Assembly (NCBI GenBank): GCA_030645915.1
Contig: JAUSNO010000016.1
Location: 62,001-126,000 of the forward strand
Reading direction: 5' to 3'
DNA: 64,000 nucleotides
DNA from: Undibacterium sp.
GTDB taxonomy: Bacteria > Pseudomonadota > Gammaproteobacteria > Burkholderiales > Burkholderiaceae_D
The notes beneath the pieces were generated by a model, which ran no database searches, was not told the origin of the DNA, and was given only the letters and a program-made list of their open reading frames with translations. Position numbers and translations under genes: made by a program. The first letter of the stretch is position 1. The number at the start of each line of letters is the position of its first letter. Of this stretch, positions 7,046 through 16,088 are shown piece after piece.

Positions 7046-10000
7046 CTATTCGACGAACACCACCGTGCTGCGCGCCGGAATCATGAAGCTTCCCGTTGCG
7101 CTGGTGTAGCTGGCGGTCTTGACGACGCTGTCTGCCGACGAGGCTTGCTGTACCGGATGCAGCGCCAGAGTCTTGCCGCCGAGTGCCGCGACGGAGACCG
7201 TCCTGGCGACCTTGTCTGCGTTAAACAGCACCACCACGCTTCGGTAGTTGGCACCGGTATACAGGGTAGGGCTTTGGCCGTCGATGCGCATGACGATCAC
7301 GCCAGGCGTCTGGCTTGGGCCGACGTTGTAAAACTGCAGGCGGTCCTTGACGTCTTGCGCCGTGCGCAGGCGGAACAGGCTGCTGCTCTTGCGGATGGTC
7401 AGCAGATCCAGAAAGCTGTTACGCGCACTGAGTATGCTGGTCATGCCCGGCTTGATCAAAGGGTTGGTCAGCAGAGGGCGCATCAACGGCCATGTGCCCA
7501 CGTTCTTTTCTGCCGATGGCAAACCTACGCCAAAGTTATTGCTCTGGTAGCTGAAGTCCAGCGCGTTAAACCAGTCGCCGGCGTTGTAGCTGTCCCTATC
7601 CAGCGACTTCGAGCGCAACAGTTCCTGGCCGGCCTGGAAGAACGGCACGCCTTGCGAGAGCATGTTGATGGCGTTGCCCAGATTCTGCACCCGCACGCGG
7701 TCATTGATGCTGGTGGTGTTCGGCATCTTGAAGGCATTGATGTCGAACAGGGCCTGATTGTCATGCGCCTCGACGTAGTTGATGCTCTCTTGCGGCGCGC
7801 CTGTGAAGCCGGCTTTCTGGCCTGCATAGTCAACTTCGCCATTGGGCTTGGTGACGCCGTTGTAATCGGTCAGCAGGTAATCCTTCAGGCTGCCTGACAA
7901 GCCTACGCGAACCTGATCGCTCAGGCGCATCAGGTCGGTCACGGTTTGCGTGCTGCTGGCATTGCGATCGTAGAACACGCCGTTGATGAAGCCTTGTTGC
8001 GAGACCGTGTTGGTATCATCGTCGCAGCAACCGCCGCCGCGCACCGCATCGCGGATGCGATCGTTGAACGCGCCTATGCCGCTGCCCGCCATATTGTTTT
8101 GCCGTGCTTGCAGGAAACGGCTGTCGTTGCTGGTGGCGCCGCTGATGTTCCAGGCTTCGCCATACAGGTAAATGTCGCGCCCTGCTGCGGCATTCACATC
8201 TGCCTGCAGCTTCATCATCAGTGGCAATGGGTGCATGCCCATGATGTCGAAGCGGAAGCTGTCAACCTTGTATTGCGTGGCCCAGGTCTTGACGGAATCG
8301 ATCATCAGCTTGCCCATCATCGCGTTCTCTGAGGCGGTATCGGCGCAGCAGCTGTCGCCCGTAATCTCGCCGATGGCGGTAGTGCGGAAGTAGTAGCCTG
8401 GCACGATTTTGTCGAGCACCGATTTGTCATTTTGCTTGGATGCGGCAGTGTGGTTGAAGACGACGTCCATCGCGACGCGCAAGCCGTTTTCGTGCAGTGC
8501 CTTCATCATGGCGCGGTACTCAAGAATGCGCGTCATGCCGTTGTTGGCATTGGTGGAGTAAGAGCCTTCCGGCGCGGTGTAATGCTGCGGATCGTAACCC
8601 CAGTTGAAGCAATCGGTGTCCTTGGTGGCGGCGACGGTGGCTTGCTGGGTTTCCGAGTCGGCCGCAGCCGCTGCTATGTTAGGGGTGACGCAGCCGGTTT
8701 CATTGATACTGGCGATGTCGAAAGTCGGCAGCAGGTGGATGTGCGTCATGCCGGCCTGCGCCAGTGCCTTCAGATGCATCATGCCGTTGGATGTCGTATC
8801 GGTGAAGGCCAAAAATTTACCTTGATGTGACGCTGGCACGGTAGAGTCGCTGACGCTGAAATCGCGCATATGCAACTCGTACAGCGTGATGTCGGTGGGG
8901 TGTGCCAATGCCGGTATCGCATGGCTATCCCAGCCCGCCGGTTTGCTCGCCGCACTGGCCAGGTTGGCCAAAAAGCTGCGTTTGCTATTGGCATTCAAAC
9001 TCACTGAATACGGATCGGTGATCTCATTGGTGACGACCTTGTTGTCGGCCCAGCGCGAGAAGACATTCACGCTAAACGTGTAGTAGGCGACGTTGCTTCT
9101 GGCCGCGTTGGCATCGGTATAGCGCCAGACACCGGTGTCGCTATCTTCAACCATATCGACCGTGGTCTTGACTGTCGTATCGGCGTCGGCATAGAAATTG
9201 AGTTTGACCGATTTTGCGGTCGGCGCCCACACCCGGATGGTCGGTACGCCTGCGTTATCAAATGAAGGGCCGAGGATGGTATTGGCCGCTGCAGTGGCGT
9301 ACAGGGAATCGAGCACGTTGGCAGTCTGGACCGAGGTGGCGTTGCTCAATGCACCGCTGGCATCAAACTGCGCCAGTACCAACTGACCTTTGAGCCTGGT
9401 CTTGGCACTTGCCGCATCGCTTGCATTAAGTATTAAGGCGAGAGCGGTTTTCAGGTGTGGGTATTTGCTTTGCAACGCAGCCGGGAGGCCGGCGCTGTCT
9501 ATGCTGACATCATAGCTGCCATCGGCGCCCAGAATGGTCGTGCCGCTGCCGCTCATGTTGCCATTGATCGCGTAGAACAACTTGTAGCTGCCGCTTGCCG
9601 CAACGTTAGGCCATGCCAGTGTAGTGGCCGTCATCCAGTAAGCCGAGGCCTCGCCCAGCTTGGCCGGTGAGATCACCGGAATCTTGTCATAGATAGTGCA
9701 ATCGGACGGCGCTAACCAAATCTCCTGGCCTGCCGTGGCGATATTGGCGTTGAAGGTTTTTTCCTGGTCGTTGCCGCAGTTTTTATTGCCGTTGCCATCG
9801 GTCACCAGAAACTTGATCGAGCTCGCCGCAGGATCGACCGGGATATCCGTGTAGCCGCCGAACTTATCTGTTTTGGAAAACATGAAGCGGCCGGTGATCC
9901 AGGCCGGGCTAGGTACCTTAGGCCCGGACCAGGAAAACACGCCCCAGTTGTAAGCGTCATTCTGGCTGGCGTGGTAATGCACGCGCAAGTTGCCGGCGGC

Positions 10001-10474
10001 GACAGGCTCTGTCATCGGCACCTTGTCGTAGATGGTGCAGTCGTAGGGCGCTATCCATATCTCCTGGCCGGCGCTGGCAATGTCAGGGGCAAAGGCTTTT
10101 TCCTGATCGTTGCCGCAGTTTTTATTGCCGTTGCCATCCGTGACCAAAAACTTGATCGACGCGACTGCCATATCGACCGGGATATCCACGTAGCCGCCGT
10201 AGCTATCCGTTTTGTTAAACATGAAGCGCCCTGTGATCCAGGCGGGGCTAGGTACTTTTGGCCCGGACCATGAATATACGCCCCAGGACGCAGCGTCATT
10301 CTGGGCATTGTAAAAATGCACGCGCATATTACCCGCCGCCACTATCGGCGTGATCGGGGTCGGCATATTGGTCGGCGGAGGTAGATTGCGGTTGCTTCCA
10401 CCGCAAGCGGTCAGCAACAGTGCCAGCGCAATTGCCGGCATGGTTTTCAGATAGTGCATAAGACGGGATTTCAT
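7046..10474 (-). CDS. pulA: Secreted pullulanase-type alpha-1,6-glucosidase, lipoprotein
   Basis: A 1,142-residue GH13 debranching enzyme that cleaves alpha-1,6 links in pullulan or branched maltodextrins. A signal peptide with lipobox LLLTACGG (Cys about 24) implies a lipid anchor at the cell surface or in the periplasm. Two tandem CBM41-like starch-binding domains follow (about 46-153 and 159-265), then the pullulanase N-terminal beta domains and the GH13 barrel. Catalytic residues are seen in VDSFRFD (Asp about 743), YGEAWN (Glu about 772) and VEAHDN (Asp about 903). The start at 10474 is chosen over a longer frame to 10549 because GGAG lies upstream and the signal peptide follows at once. 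No maltodextrin transport genes are adjacent. Two inverted TGTAG motifs upstream may be operators. Confidence 0.93.
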   Translation of the reverse strand: MKSRLMHYLKTMPAIALALLLTACGGSNRNLPPPTNMPTPITPIVAAGNMRVHFYNAQNDAASWGVYSWSGPKVPSPAWITGRFMFNKTDSYGGYVDIPVDMAVASIKFLVTDGNGNKNCGNDQEKAFAPDIASAGQEIWIAPYDCTIYDKVPMTEPVAAGNLRVHYHASQNDAYNWGVFSWSGPKVPSPAWITGRFMFSKTDKFGGYTDIPVDPAASSIKFLVTDGNGNKNCGNDQEKTFNANIATAGQEIWLAPSDCTIYDKIPVISPAKLGEASAYWMTATTLAWPNVAASGSYKLFYAINGNMSGSGTTILGADGSYDVSIDSAGLPAALQSKYPHLKTALALILNASDAASAKTRLKGQLVLAQFDASGALSNATSVQTANVLDSLYATAAANTILGPSFDNAGVPTIRVWAPTAKSVKLNFYADADTTVKTTVDMVEDSDTGVWRYTDANAARSNVAYYTFSVNVFSRWADNKVVTNEITDPYSVSLNANSKRSFLANLASAASKPAGWDSHAIPALAHPTDITLYELHMRDFSVSDSTVPASHQGKFLAFTDTTSNGMMHLKALAQAGMTHIHLLPTFDIASINETGCVTPNIAAAAADSETQQATVAATKDTDCFNWGYDPQHYTAPEGSYSTNANNGMTRILEYRAMMKALHENGLRVAMDVVFNHTAASKQNDKSVLDKIVPGYYFRTTAIGEITGDSCCADTASENAMMGKLMIDSVKTWATQYKVDSFRFDIMGMHPLPLMMKLQADVNAAAGRDIYLYGEAWNISGATSNDSRFLQARQNNMAGSGIGAFNDRIRDAVRGGGCCDDDTNTVSQQGFINGVFYDRNASSTQTVTDLMRLSDQVRVGLSGSLKDYLLTDYNGVTKPNGEVDYAGQKAGFTGAPQESINYVEAHDNQALFDINAFKMPNTTSINDRVRVQNLGNAINMLSQGVPFFQAGQELLRSKSLDRDSYNAGDWFNALDFSYQSNNFGVGLPSAEKNVGTWPLMRPLLTNPLIKPGMTSILSARNSFLDLLTIRKSSSLFRLRTAQDVKDRLQFYNVGPSQTPGVIVMRIDGQSPTLYTGANYRSVVVLFNADKVARTVSVAALGGKTLALHPVQQASSADSVVKTASYTSATGSFMIPARSTVVFVE
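9671..10340 (-). repeat. Tandem intragenic duplication encoding two CBM41 domains
   Basis: Two direct repeats of about 330 bp (roughly 9671-10000 and 10013-10340) keep long identical blocks, for example around GGCTAGGTAC and TTTTTATTGCCG. They encode near-identical carbohydrate-binding domains with the shared motif PSPAWITGRFMF. The close match at DNA level implies a fairly recent duplication or ongoing gene conversion. Confidence 0.85.
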
Positions 10475-10594
10475 GAAGCGAGACTCCGTAAACAGGGGTT
10501 GTGGGTACGAAAATGCGGATATGGCTTGGATCGGGAACAGGTGCGGCAAGCGCGGTCATTGATGAAAATTGGATGAGCCTGTTTGGTAATAATA

Positions 10595-10611
10595 CTACAT
10601 GCCAATTGTAG
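10595..10611. promoter_or_regulatory. Candidate operator 1 upstream of pulA
   Basis: CTACA and TGTAG arms are separated by 7 bp, about 120 bp upstream of the pulA ATG. The half-sites match those of a second palindrome at 10804-10818. This could be a binding site for a LacI-family sugar regulator. The regulator is not in the window, so this is inference. Confidence 0.35.
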
Positions 10612-10803
10612 AATAAATAATTTTAAAAGACGTCGCTGGCCTTTGCGGTGCTGGTGGCACTTGTCTTGGCACACTCAGCCGAAATGAATTTCTTTGTTGA
10701 AACAGTATTTTTTCATCTGCAAGAGAGACAGGTGATACTTGCATTAAAAAAATCGTGATGGAATTGTAGTTCTTGATACTTTCCAAAAATTATTTATTGA
10801 TGT

Positions 10804-10818
10804 TGTAGCTTTACTACA
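10804..10818. promoter_or_regulatory. Candidate operator 2 upstream of pulA
   Basis: TGTAG-CTTTA-CTACA is a perfect 5-bp inverted repeat with a 5-bp centre, in the AT-rich 559-bp gap between pulA and the M13 peptidase. A further single half-site TTGTAGT lies at 10764-10770. Apart from these motifs, a decayed CCTTCT hairpin repeat and a terminator, I see nothing else in 10475-11033. Confidence 0.4.
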
Positions 10819-10939
10819 TTGCAAATAACCTAAAGCCCTTCTGCCGCGAGCGGTAATCGAAAGCAGGCGGGAGAAGGAATTTTTATAATGACCTGAACAA
10901 TGACGTCGCTTTTTTGTTTCTAGGGCAGCTAGTGCGCCC

Positions 10940-10974
10940 AAAAAAAATCTCGCACAATTTGCACTGTGCGAGAT
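10940..10974 (-). terminator. Rho-independent terminator after the M13 peptidase gene
   Basis: Perfect 10-bp arms ATCTCGCACA (10947-10956) and TGTGCGAGAT (10965-10974) with an 8-base loop. Read on the minus strand the stem runs directly into a T tract, from the A run at 10940-10947. It lies 60 bases past the peptidase stop. Confidence 0.9.
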
Positions 10975-11033
10975 AAGTCCTGATGTATCTGGGTTTAAGC
11001 TTGAATCAAAATAGACTCAGGCAAGGGCGGCGA

Positions 11034-13112
11034 TTACCAGATCGTGGTTCTCTTTTCTGGTGCCACAAACATCTTGTCACCGGCCTTCACGCCAAACGCT
11101 GAATAAAACTCAGGCAGGTTGGTCAGTGGCCCATTGCCGCGGAATGCCGATGGTGAATGCGGATCGGTGGCGATCAGGCGTATCGCTTCTGCATCGCGCG
11201 CCTTGCCGCGCCAGACTTGTGCCCAGCCCATGAACAGGCGCTGGTTGCCGGTGTAGCCATCCAGCACCGGTGCAGGTTTGCCACCCAGTGAGATTTGATA
11301 TGCCTTGTAGGCGATCGCCAGGCCGGAATTGTCGGCAATATTTTCACCTAAAGTCAGCGCGCCGTTGAGTTGGTAGCCGGGCAGCGGGCTGTAGGCGTTG
11401 TATTGCGCTACCAGTGCGCCAGCGAGTTTGCCGAAGTTGGCTTTGTCGTCTGCGGTCCACCAGTCACGCAGATTGCCGTCACCATCGGATTGGCTGCCGG
11501 AATCATCAAAGCCGTGGCTGATTTCGTGGCCGATGACGGCACCGATGCCGCCGTAGTTAACCGCATCGTCTGCCAGGGCGTTAAAGAACGGCGGTTGCAA
11601 GATCGCGGCCGGGAAGACGATTTCGTTCTGGCGTGAGTTGTAATACGCGTTGACGGTTTGCGGGCTCATGCCCCATTCGCTGCGATCGACCGGCTTGCCC
11701 AATTTATTCAATTGTCTTTGGTTGGCCACTTCGCGGCCGCGCATGATATTGCCGACCAGATCATCCTTGGCGATAACGAGTTTGCTGTAATCGCGCCACT
11801 TGTCCGGATAGCCGATCTTGGGCGTGAACTTGGATAATTTGGCCAACGCTTCTTTCTTGGTGTCGGCGCTCATCCAGCTTAAGGTTTCTATGCTTTGCTT
11901 GTAAGCGAGCATCAGGTTATTCACCAATGCCTGCATGCGGGCTTTGTTTTCAGCAGGGAAATGCTTTTCTACATACAGTTGCCCCAGCGCTTCAGACAAG
12001 CCTTCTTCCACCCTGGCGACGCCACGCTTCCAGCGCGCCTGGTTCGTCGGGATGCCGCGCAAGGTCACGCTGGAGAAAGCAAAATCCTGATCGACAAAAC
12101 GCTTGCTGAGGTAGGGCGCGTAGGCGCTCAATACCTGCCATTTGAAATAGGCTTTCCATGCATCGATAGGGGTAGCCTCCATCACTTTTGCCAGGCCGCT
12201 GACAAAGCTTGGCTGGCGCACCACGACGTAATCCATTTTGCCGCCAGTGCCAGCCGCGGCGAAATAAGCAGACCAGTCAAAATCAGGCAGCAACTCATTG
12301 AGCTTGGCCAGCTCTAGCTTGTTGTAGGTCTTGACCGGGTTGCGGTTCTCTACCTTGCTCCACTGAATTTTCGCCAATTCTGTTTCCAGCGCGAGGATAG
12401 CGGCGGCGGTTTTATCCGCGTCTTTTTGCCCGCTCATCGTCAGCATGGCCTCGATGTGTTTAAGGTAGGCATCACGATAACCCTTGAGCTTGGCATCGTC
12501 TTTTAAATAGTAATCACGGTCAGGTAAACCCAGCCCGCCCTGGCTGACGTAGACCGCGTAGCGACTGGAATCCTTCGCGTCTTGCCCGACACCAGATTGC
12601 ACCGGCAAGGAGACGCCAAGCTTGGCCAATTGCGCCATCAACGCCGGCAACTCAGATTTTTTGGTGACGGCATCGATGCGCGCAAAATCGGCCTGCAAAG
12701 GGCTGATATCCAAAGCCTCGGCACGCGCCTCATCCATAAAACTGTTGTACAGGTCGGCGATTTTTTGTTGATTCGAACCCGGGGTCAACTTGGTGCTGGT
12801 GGCCAGGGTTTTGATGATGGCGTGCGAGCGTTGCTCGGACAAATCACGCAACTGATCAAACGCCCCAAAGCGCGCACGGTCTGCCGGAATCTCGGTGGTG
12901 GCTAACCATTTACCCGACATGAACTGAAAAAAATCATCCTGCGGCCGCACGTTCTTGTCCAGCCATTGCAGATCAAGGCCAGAAACCGTTTTGCTAGCGG
13001 CCTTGGCCGATGCCGATGTCGATGCCGGCGCAGGGGATTCGGCGAAGGCAAAGTTGGCGATGCCGGTTGAACATAGTGCAGTGACTGCAAGGGAAATAAA
13101 AGAGCGACGCAT
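11034..13112 (-). CDS. pepO: M13 family zinc metallopeptidase (neprilysin/PepO-like)
   Basis: A 692-residue exported zinc peptidase of the M13 family, which cleaves oligopeptides up to a few kDa. A signal peptide (about residues 1-25, ending ANFAFAES) is followed by the M13 N-terminal domain (about 45-425) and the peptidase domain. Zinc ligands and catalytic Glu are in VIGHEISHGFDD (HExxH) and the third ligand is in LGENIADNSG (ExxxD). The start at 13112 is preferred over 13154 because AAGGA lies eight bases upstream and the signal peptide starts there. It is a single-gene unit with its own terminator. The symbol is by family resemblance. Confidence 0.92.
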   Translation of the reverse strand: MRRSFISLAVTALCSTGIANFAFAESPAPASTSASAKAASKTVSGLDLQWLDKNVRPQDDFFQFMSGKWLATTEIPADRARFGAFDQLRDLSEQRSHAIIKTLATSTKLTPGSNQQKIADLYNSFMDEARAEALDISPLQADFARIDAVTKKSELPALMAQLAKLGVSLPVQSGVGQDAKDSSRYAVYVSQGGLGLPDRDYYLKDDAKLKGYRDAYLKHIEAMLTMSGQKDADKTAAAILALETELAKIQWSKVENRNPVKTYNKLELAKLNELLPDFDWSAYFAAAGTGGKMDYVVVRQPSFVSGLAKVMEATPIDAWKAYFKWQVLSAYAPYLSKRFVDQDFAFSSVTLRGIPTNQARWKRGVARVEEGLSEALGQLYVEKHFPAENKARMQALVNNLMLAYKQSIETLSWMSADTKKEALAKLSKFTPKIGYPDKWRDYSKLVIAKDDLVGNIMRGREVANQRQLNKLGKPVDRSEWGMSPQTVNAYYNSRQNEIVFPAAILQPPFFNALADDAVNYGGIGAVIGHEISHGFDDSGSQSDGDGNLRDWWTADDKANFGKLAGALVAQYNAYSPLPGYQLNGALTLGENIADNSGLAIAYKAYQISLGGKPAPVLDGYTGNQRLFMGWAQVWRGKARDAEAIRLIATDPHSPSAFRGNGPLTNLPEFYSAFGVKAGDKMFVAPEKRTTIW

Positions 13113-13548
13113 GCTTGTTTCCTTAGTAGGTGGGAAGTAAGGTGGGACGTACAACGTTCAAGACACAATAATCGAAACACGAGAACACGGGCATCAGACG
13201 CCAGGACGCCGAAAGAGTTCATATCATAAACAAAATACGGAAATATTTTTTCTTTTTATGAAAATCAATGTCTCATTTTTAATCATGAGGCGGCGCCGCA
13301 GCGAGTCATGTGAAGCGGGTGTCACGCGGTATTTAGGGATTGCTGTTTGATTGGCAGAAATGATCGGAAAAGTTGACTTCAAGATTTATTTCTATTTTGC
13401 TAATATAGTTGGTAGAATGAAAAACGATCCCTGCATTCTTTTTTCGATTTGCTTATGCTGGGAATGTGAACGATATCGCACCTTTAAAATTTATTTATCG
13501 GCGTGCGCGCCTTTCAATTCGACGTTGCACCCGTAATCAAAAGCTCCC
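13113..13548. other. AT-rich divergent gap upstream of the SEFIR gene
   Basis: No gene is supported here. The stretch separates the divergent peptidase and SEFIR genes and becomes AT-rich from about 13220. An extended -10 candidate, TGCTAATAT (13398-13406), could start the SEFIR message; the nearest TTGACT (13373-13378) is 22 bases away, too far for a normal -35. Confidence 0.4.
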
Positions 13549-14994
13549 ATGATCCCATTCATCACACCAAAGCTTTTCGTCTCTTACAGCTGGTCCTCAC
13601 CTACTCATGAGCAGTGGGTGCTTGATCTTGCGACGGAGGTAAACAACTCAGGCGTCGAGGTGATTCTTGACAAGTGGGATCTTCGCGAGGGTCATGATTC
13701 TGTGGCCTTTATGGAAAAAATGGTCACCGATTCTTCGATTACAAAGGTATTGATGATTTGCGATCGGACATACGCGGCGAAGGCGGATGGTCGAGCCGGC
13801 GGAGTTGGAACCGAAACACAGATTATTTCGCGCGAGGTCTACGAGAAACAGTTGCAAGACAAATTTGTTGCTGTCGTCGCCGAGAAAGACGACGCAGGCA
13901 AGCCGTACCTTCCCACTTACTACAAATCTCGCATTTACATTGACCTGAGCGAATCAGACCGCTATGCGGAGGGGTTTGAAAGGCTCTTGCGATGGATTTT
14001 TGACAAACCAATCTATGTCAAGCCTGAAATAGGGAAACCGCCGTCATTTCTGACTGATTGCACAGTCCCGCTACTCGGAACCTCCGCACTTGCCAAGCGA
14101 GTGATTGAAGGATTGAAGAATGACAAGTCATACACACGCGGCGCATTTGACGAGTATCTTTCACTGTTCTCCACCAATCTTGAAAGGTTTCGGTTGTCAG
14201 GCAATGAAGGCGAACAGGACGATCGAGTAGTCAAGTCGATCGAAGATTTCATTCCTTCACGAAACGAGTTTCTTGGCATCCTAATTACGCTTTCTCAGTA
14301 CGGCGATGTCGCAGACTACGGAGCAAGAATCCATCGTTTCTTCGAGTCTCTCATCCCGTACTTCAGTCGCCCACCTGAAGTGAATTCGTGGAACGAGACC
14401 GATTTCGATAACTTCAAGTTTGTGATCCATGAGCTGTTCCTTTACACACTTGCCATCCTGCTTCGCGGAGAACATTTTGACGCAGTAGTGCTACTTTTAT
14501 CGCAGCCCTACTACGTACCCAGCAATTCCGATCACGGAAAAAATGCGACTGTTACCTACGCCGTCTTCCGAGACTATCTGGCATCGCTTGAAGTCCGAAA
14601 TAAGCGCTTGGCCTCACGTCGGCTTTCGCTGAGGGCAGATCTACTGGAACAGCGTTCGAAGACAACTGGAATTACCTTTCAACAAGTCATGCAAGCCGAC
14701 TTCATCTGTTTTCTCAGGGCTGATTTATTGCACAAAAGTCGCTACGATAATTGGTTCCCAGAAACGTTACTGTACGCGGCGCGTCACCATGGCCCATTCG
14801 AGGTTTTCGCTCGCTCCGTATCGAAGTCGTACCTCAGTCGAATCCTCCCGCTGCTAGGAGTCTCAAACTTGGCCGAATTGCAGAAAAAATTGGTAGAATA
14901 TTCTGCCGACCGGAACAGCATCCCACGCTGGGAGTTTCAGTCTTTCAGTCCATCCGGTTTGCTGGGGATCGAGCAACTTGGAACGCAGGTCTAA
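13549..14994 (+). CDS. SEFIR/TIR-like domain protein, candidate anti-phage effector
   Basis: A 481-residue protein with an N-terminal SEFIR domain (about residues 6-155), a relative of TIR. Box 1 reads KLFVSYSW (8-15), followed by LDKWDLREGHD (40-50) and GGVGTETQIIS (84-94), a pattern I recall from bacterial SEFIR proteins. Glu89 is a candidate catalytic residue if it cleaves NAD+. Residues about 175-481 look helical and match nothing I know; they may sense infection or oligomerise. There is no signal peptide or membrane segment. ATG 13549 is the first start after an in-frame stop at 13534, but no clear ribosome site is seen. It stands alone between housekeeping genes with repeats downstream, as expected of a transferred single-gene defence module. 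Bacterial SEFIR proteins are reported anti-phage; that role here is inference. Confidence 0.75.
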   Translation: MIPFITPKLFVSYSWSSPTHEQWVLDLATEVNNSGVEVILDKWDLREGHDSVAFMEKMVTDSSITKVLMICDRTYAAKADGRAGGVGTETQIISREVYEKQLQDKFVAVVAEKDDAGKPYLPTYYKSRIYIDLSESDRYAEGFERLLRWIFDKPIYVKPEIGKPPSFLTDCTVPLLGTSALAKRVIEGLKNDKSYTRGAFDEYLSLFSTNLERFRLSGNEGEQDDRVVKSIEDFIPSRNEFLGILITLSQYGDVADYGARIHRFFESLIPYFSRPPEVNSWNETDFDNFKFVIHELFLYTLAILLRGEHFDAVVLLLSQPYYVPSNSDHGKNATVTYAVFRDYLASLEVRNKRLASRRLSLRADLLEQRSKTTGITFQQVMQADFICFLRADLLHKSRYDNWFPETLLYAARHHGPFEVFARSVSKSYLSRILPLLGVSNLAELQKKLVEYSADRNSIPRWEFQSFSPSGLLGIEQLGTQV

Positions 14995-15023
14995 CCCCTT
15001 ATGTCAAATGTTAGCCCGCGTAG

Positions 15024-15049
15024 GTGCGATTAACGCAGTGTAATCGCAC
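15024..15049. repeat. Hairpin repeat after the SEFIR gene
   Basis: Perfect 8-bp arms GTGCGATT (15024-15031) and AATCGCAC (15042-15049). The phrase around it resembles a GTGCGGATTA...TAATCCGC repeat that I recall as common between genes in proteobacteria. It lies 30 bases past the SEFIR stop. It has no T run, so it is not a typical terminator. Confidence 0.6.
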
Positions 15050-15142
15050 GCATGTTGAGCTTCCAAATAGCGACTCCCTGCTAATTCCACGTCCAACTAT
15101 CACCCTATCTATTGATAGTTGATAAAAATTTCAACATCGACC

Positions 15143-15245
15143 CCGCCACCACGCACTAGGCGGAGCGCAATCCCCATGCGCCTTCCAGGGCAGGCAGCCG
15201 GCAAACCCGCGTGGATAGGGCGCTCCCCCTAGTGCGTGGTGGCGG
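15143..15245. repeat. Palindromic repeat family, copy 2 (compound)
   Basis: Outer perfect 17-bp arms CCGCCACCACGCACTAG (15143-15159) and CTAGTGCGTGGTGGCGG (15229-15245) enclose a second imperfect family element (GCGCAATCCCCATGCGCC left, AACCCGCGTGGATAGGGCGC right). It lies in the convergent gap between the SEFIR gene and livF, 104 bp from the livF stop. No gene is seen in 14995-15348. Confidence 0.8.
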
Positions 15246-15348
15246 TATCGATTATTGAGTTTTACTTTGAATAAGACCGTCATCCGCCATCGGCAGGGCG
15301 CAAAGGCTTCTGTCTATTGCGCCTTACCGATTGCGGATTTTCACTCAA

Positions 15349-16077
15349 TTAATGCTGCGTACCACCACCCAGGTAGGCGGCCTTCACCGCCGGATCATTC
15401 TGCAAACTTGCTGCCGGGCCGTGTACGGAGATTTTTCCATTCTCCAGCACATAGCCGTAGTCGGCCACCGCTAAGGCCGCTGCGGCAAACTGCTCGACCA
15501 GCAGCATGGTCATGCCTTCTTGCTTGAGGCGCTCGATGATGCGGAACACTTCATCGACCAGGATAGGCGCCAGCCCCATTGATGGCTCGTCGAGCAGCAC
15601 GACATCGGGGTTGAGCATGACGGCGCGCGCCATGGCCAGCATTTGCTGCTCGCCACCGGATAGCGTGCCGGCCAGCTGGTTGCGCCTTTCTTTCAGGCGC
15701 GGGAATAATTCCATCGCCTTTTGCAGGTCGTGGTCGATATCGCCGCGTGGCCGCGAGCGGGTAAAGCGCGGGAAAGCGCCCAGCAGCAGATTGTCGGTGA
15801 CCGACATGGTGGCGAACACGCGGCGGCCTTCGGGCGAGTGCGCCAGGCCGGCGCGGGCGATGCGATGCGAATCGAGACCCGTGACGTCGTTACCCGCCAG
15901 CATGACCGTGCCCTGTACCGGCTTGATCATGCCCGAGATGGCGCGCATGGTGGTGGTCTTGCCGGCGCCGTTGGAGCCGATCAGGGTGACTACCTTGCCT
16001 TTTGGCACATCCATGGAGATACCATGCAAGACGGCGACTTTGCCGTAGGCGGCATGCAGATTATTAATTTTTAGCAT
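15349..16077 (-). CDS. livF: Branched-chain amino-acid ABC transporter ATPase
   Basis: A 242-residue ABC ATPase of the LivF type, one of the two nucleotide-binding subunits energising uptake of leucine, isoleucine, valine or related compounds. Walker A is GSNGAGKT (about residues 34-41), the signature is LSGGEQQ (about 139-145), and Walker B is VVLLDEPSMGLAP (about 159-171). It is the last gene of a minus-strand livK-livH-livMG-livF operon, 11 bp after the fused permease-ATPase. Substrate class is from family context; exact specificity cannot be read. Confidence 0.94.
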   Translation of the reverse strand: MLKINNLHAAYGKVAVLHGISMDVPKGKVVTLIGSNGAGKTTTMRAISGMIKPVQGTVMLAGNDVTGLDSHRIARAGLAHSPEGRRVFATMSVTDNLLLGAFPRFTRSRPRGDIDHDLQKAMELFPRLKERRNQLAGTLSGGEQQMLAMARAVMLNPDVVLLDEPSMGLAPILVDEVFRIIERLKQEGMTMLLVEQFAAAALAVADYGYVLENGKISVHGPAASLQNDPAVKAAYLGGGTQH

Positions 16078-16088
16078 GAGTGATCTCC

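Noticed and set aside
13373-13406. TTGACT and TAATAT as a normal sigma-70 promoter for the SEFIR gene
   Set aside because: The spacing is 22 bases, too long for sigma-70. Only the extended -10 part is kept as a weak candidate.
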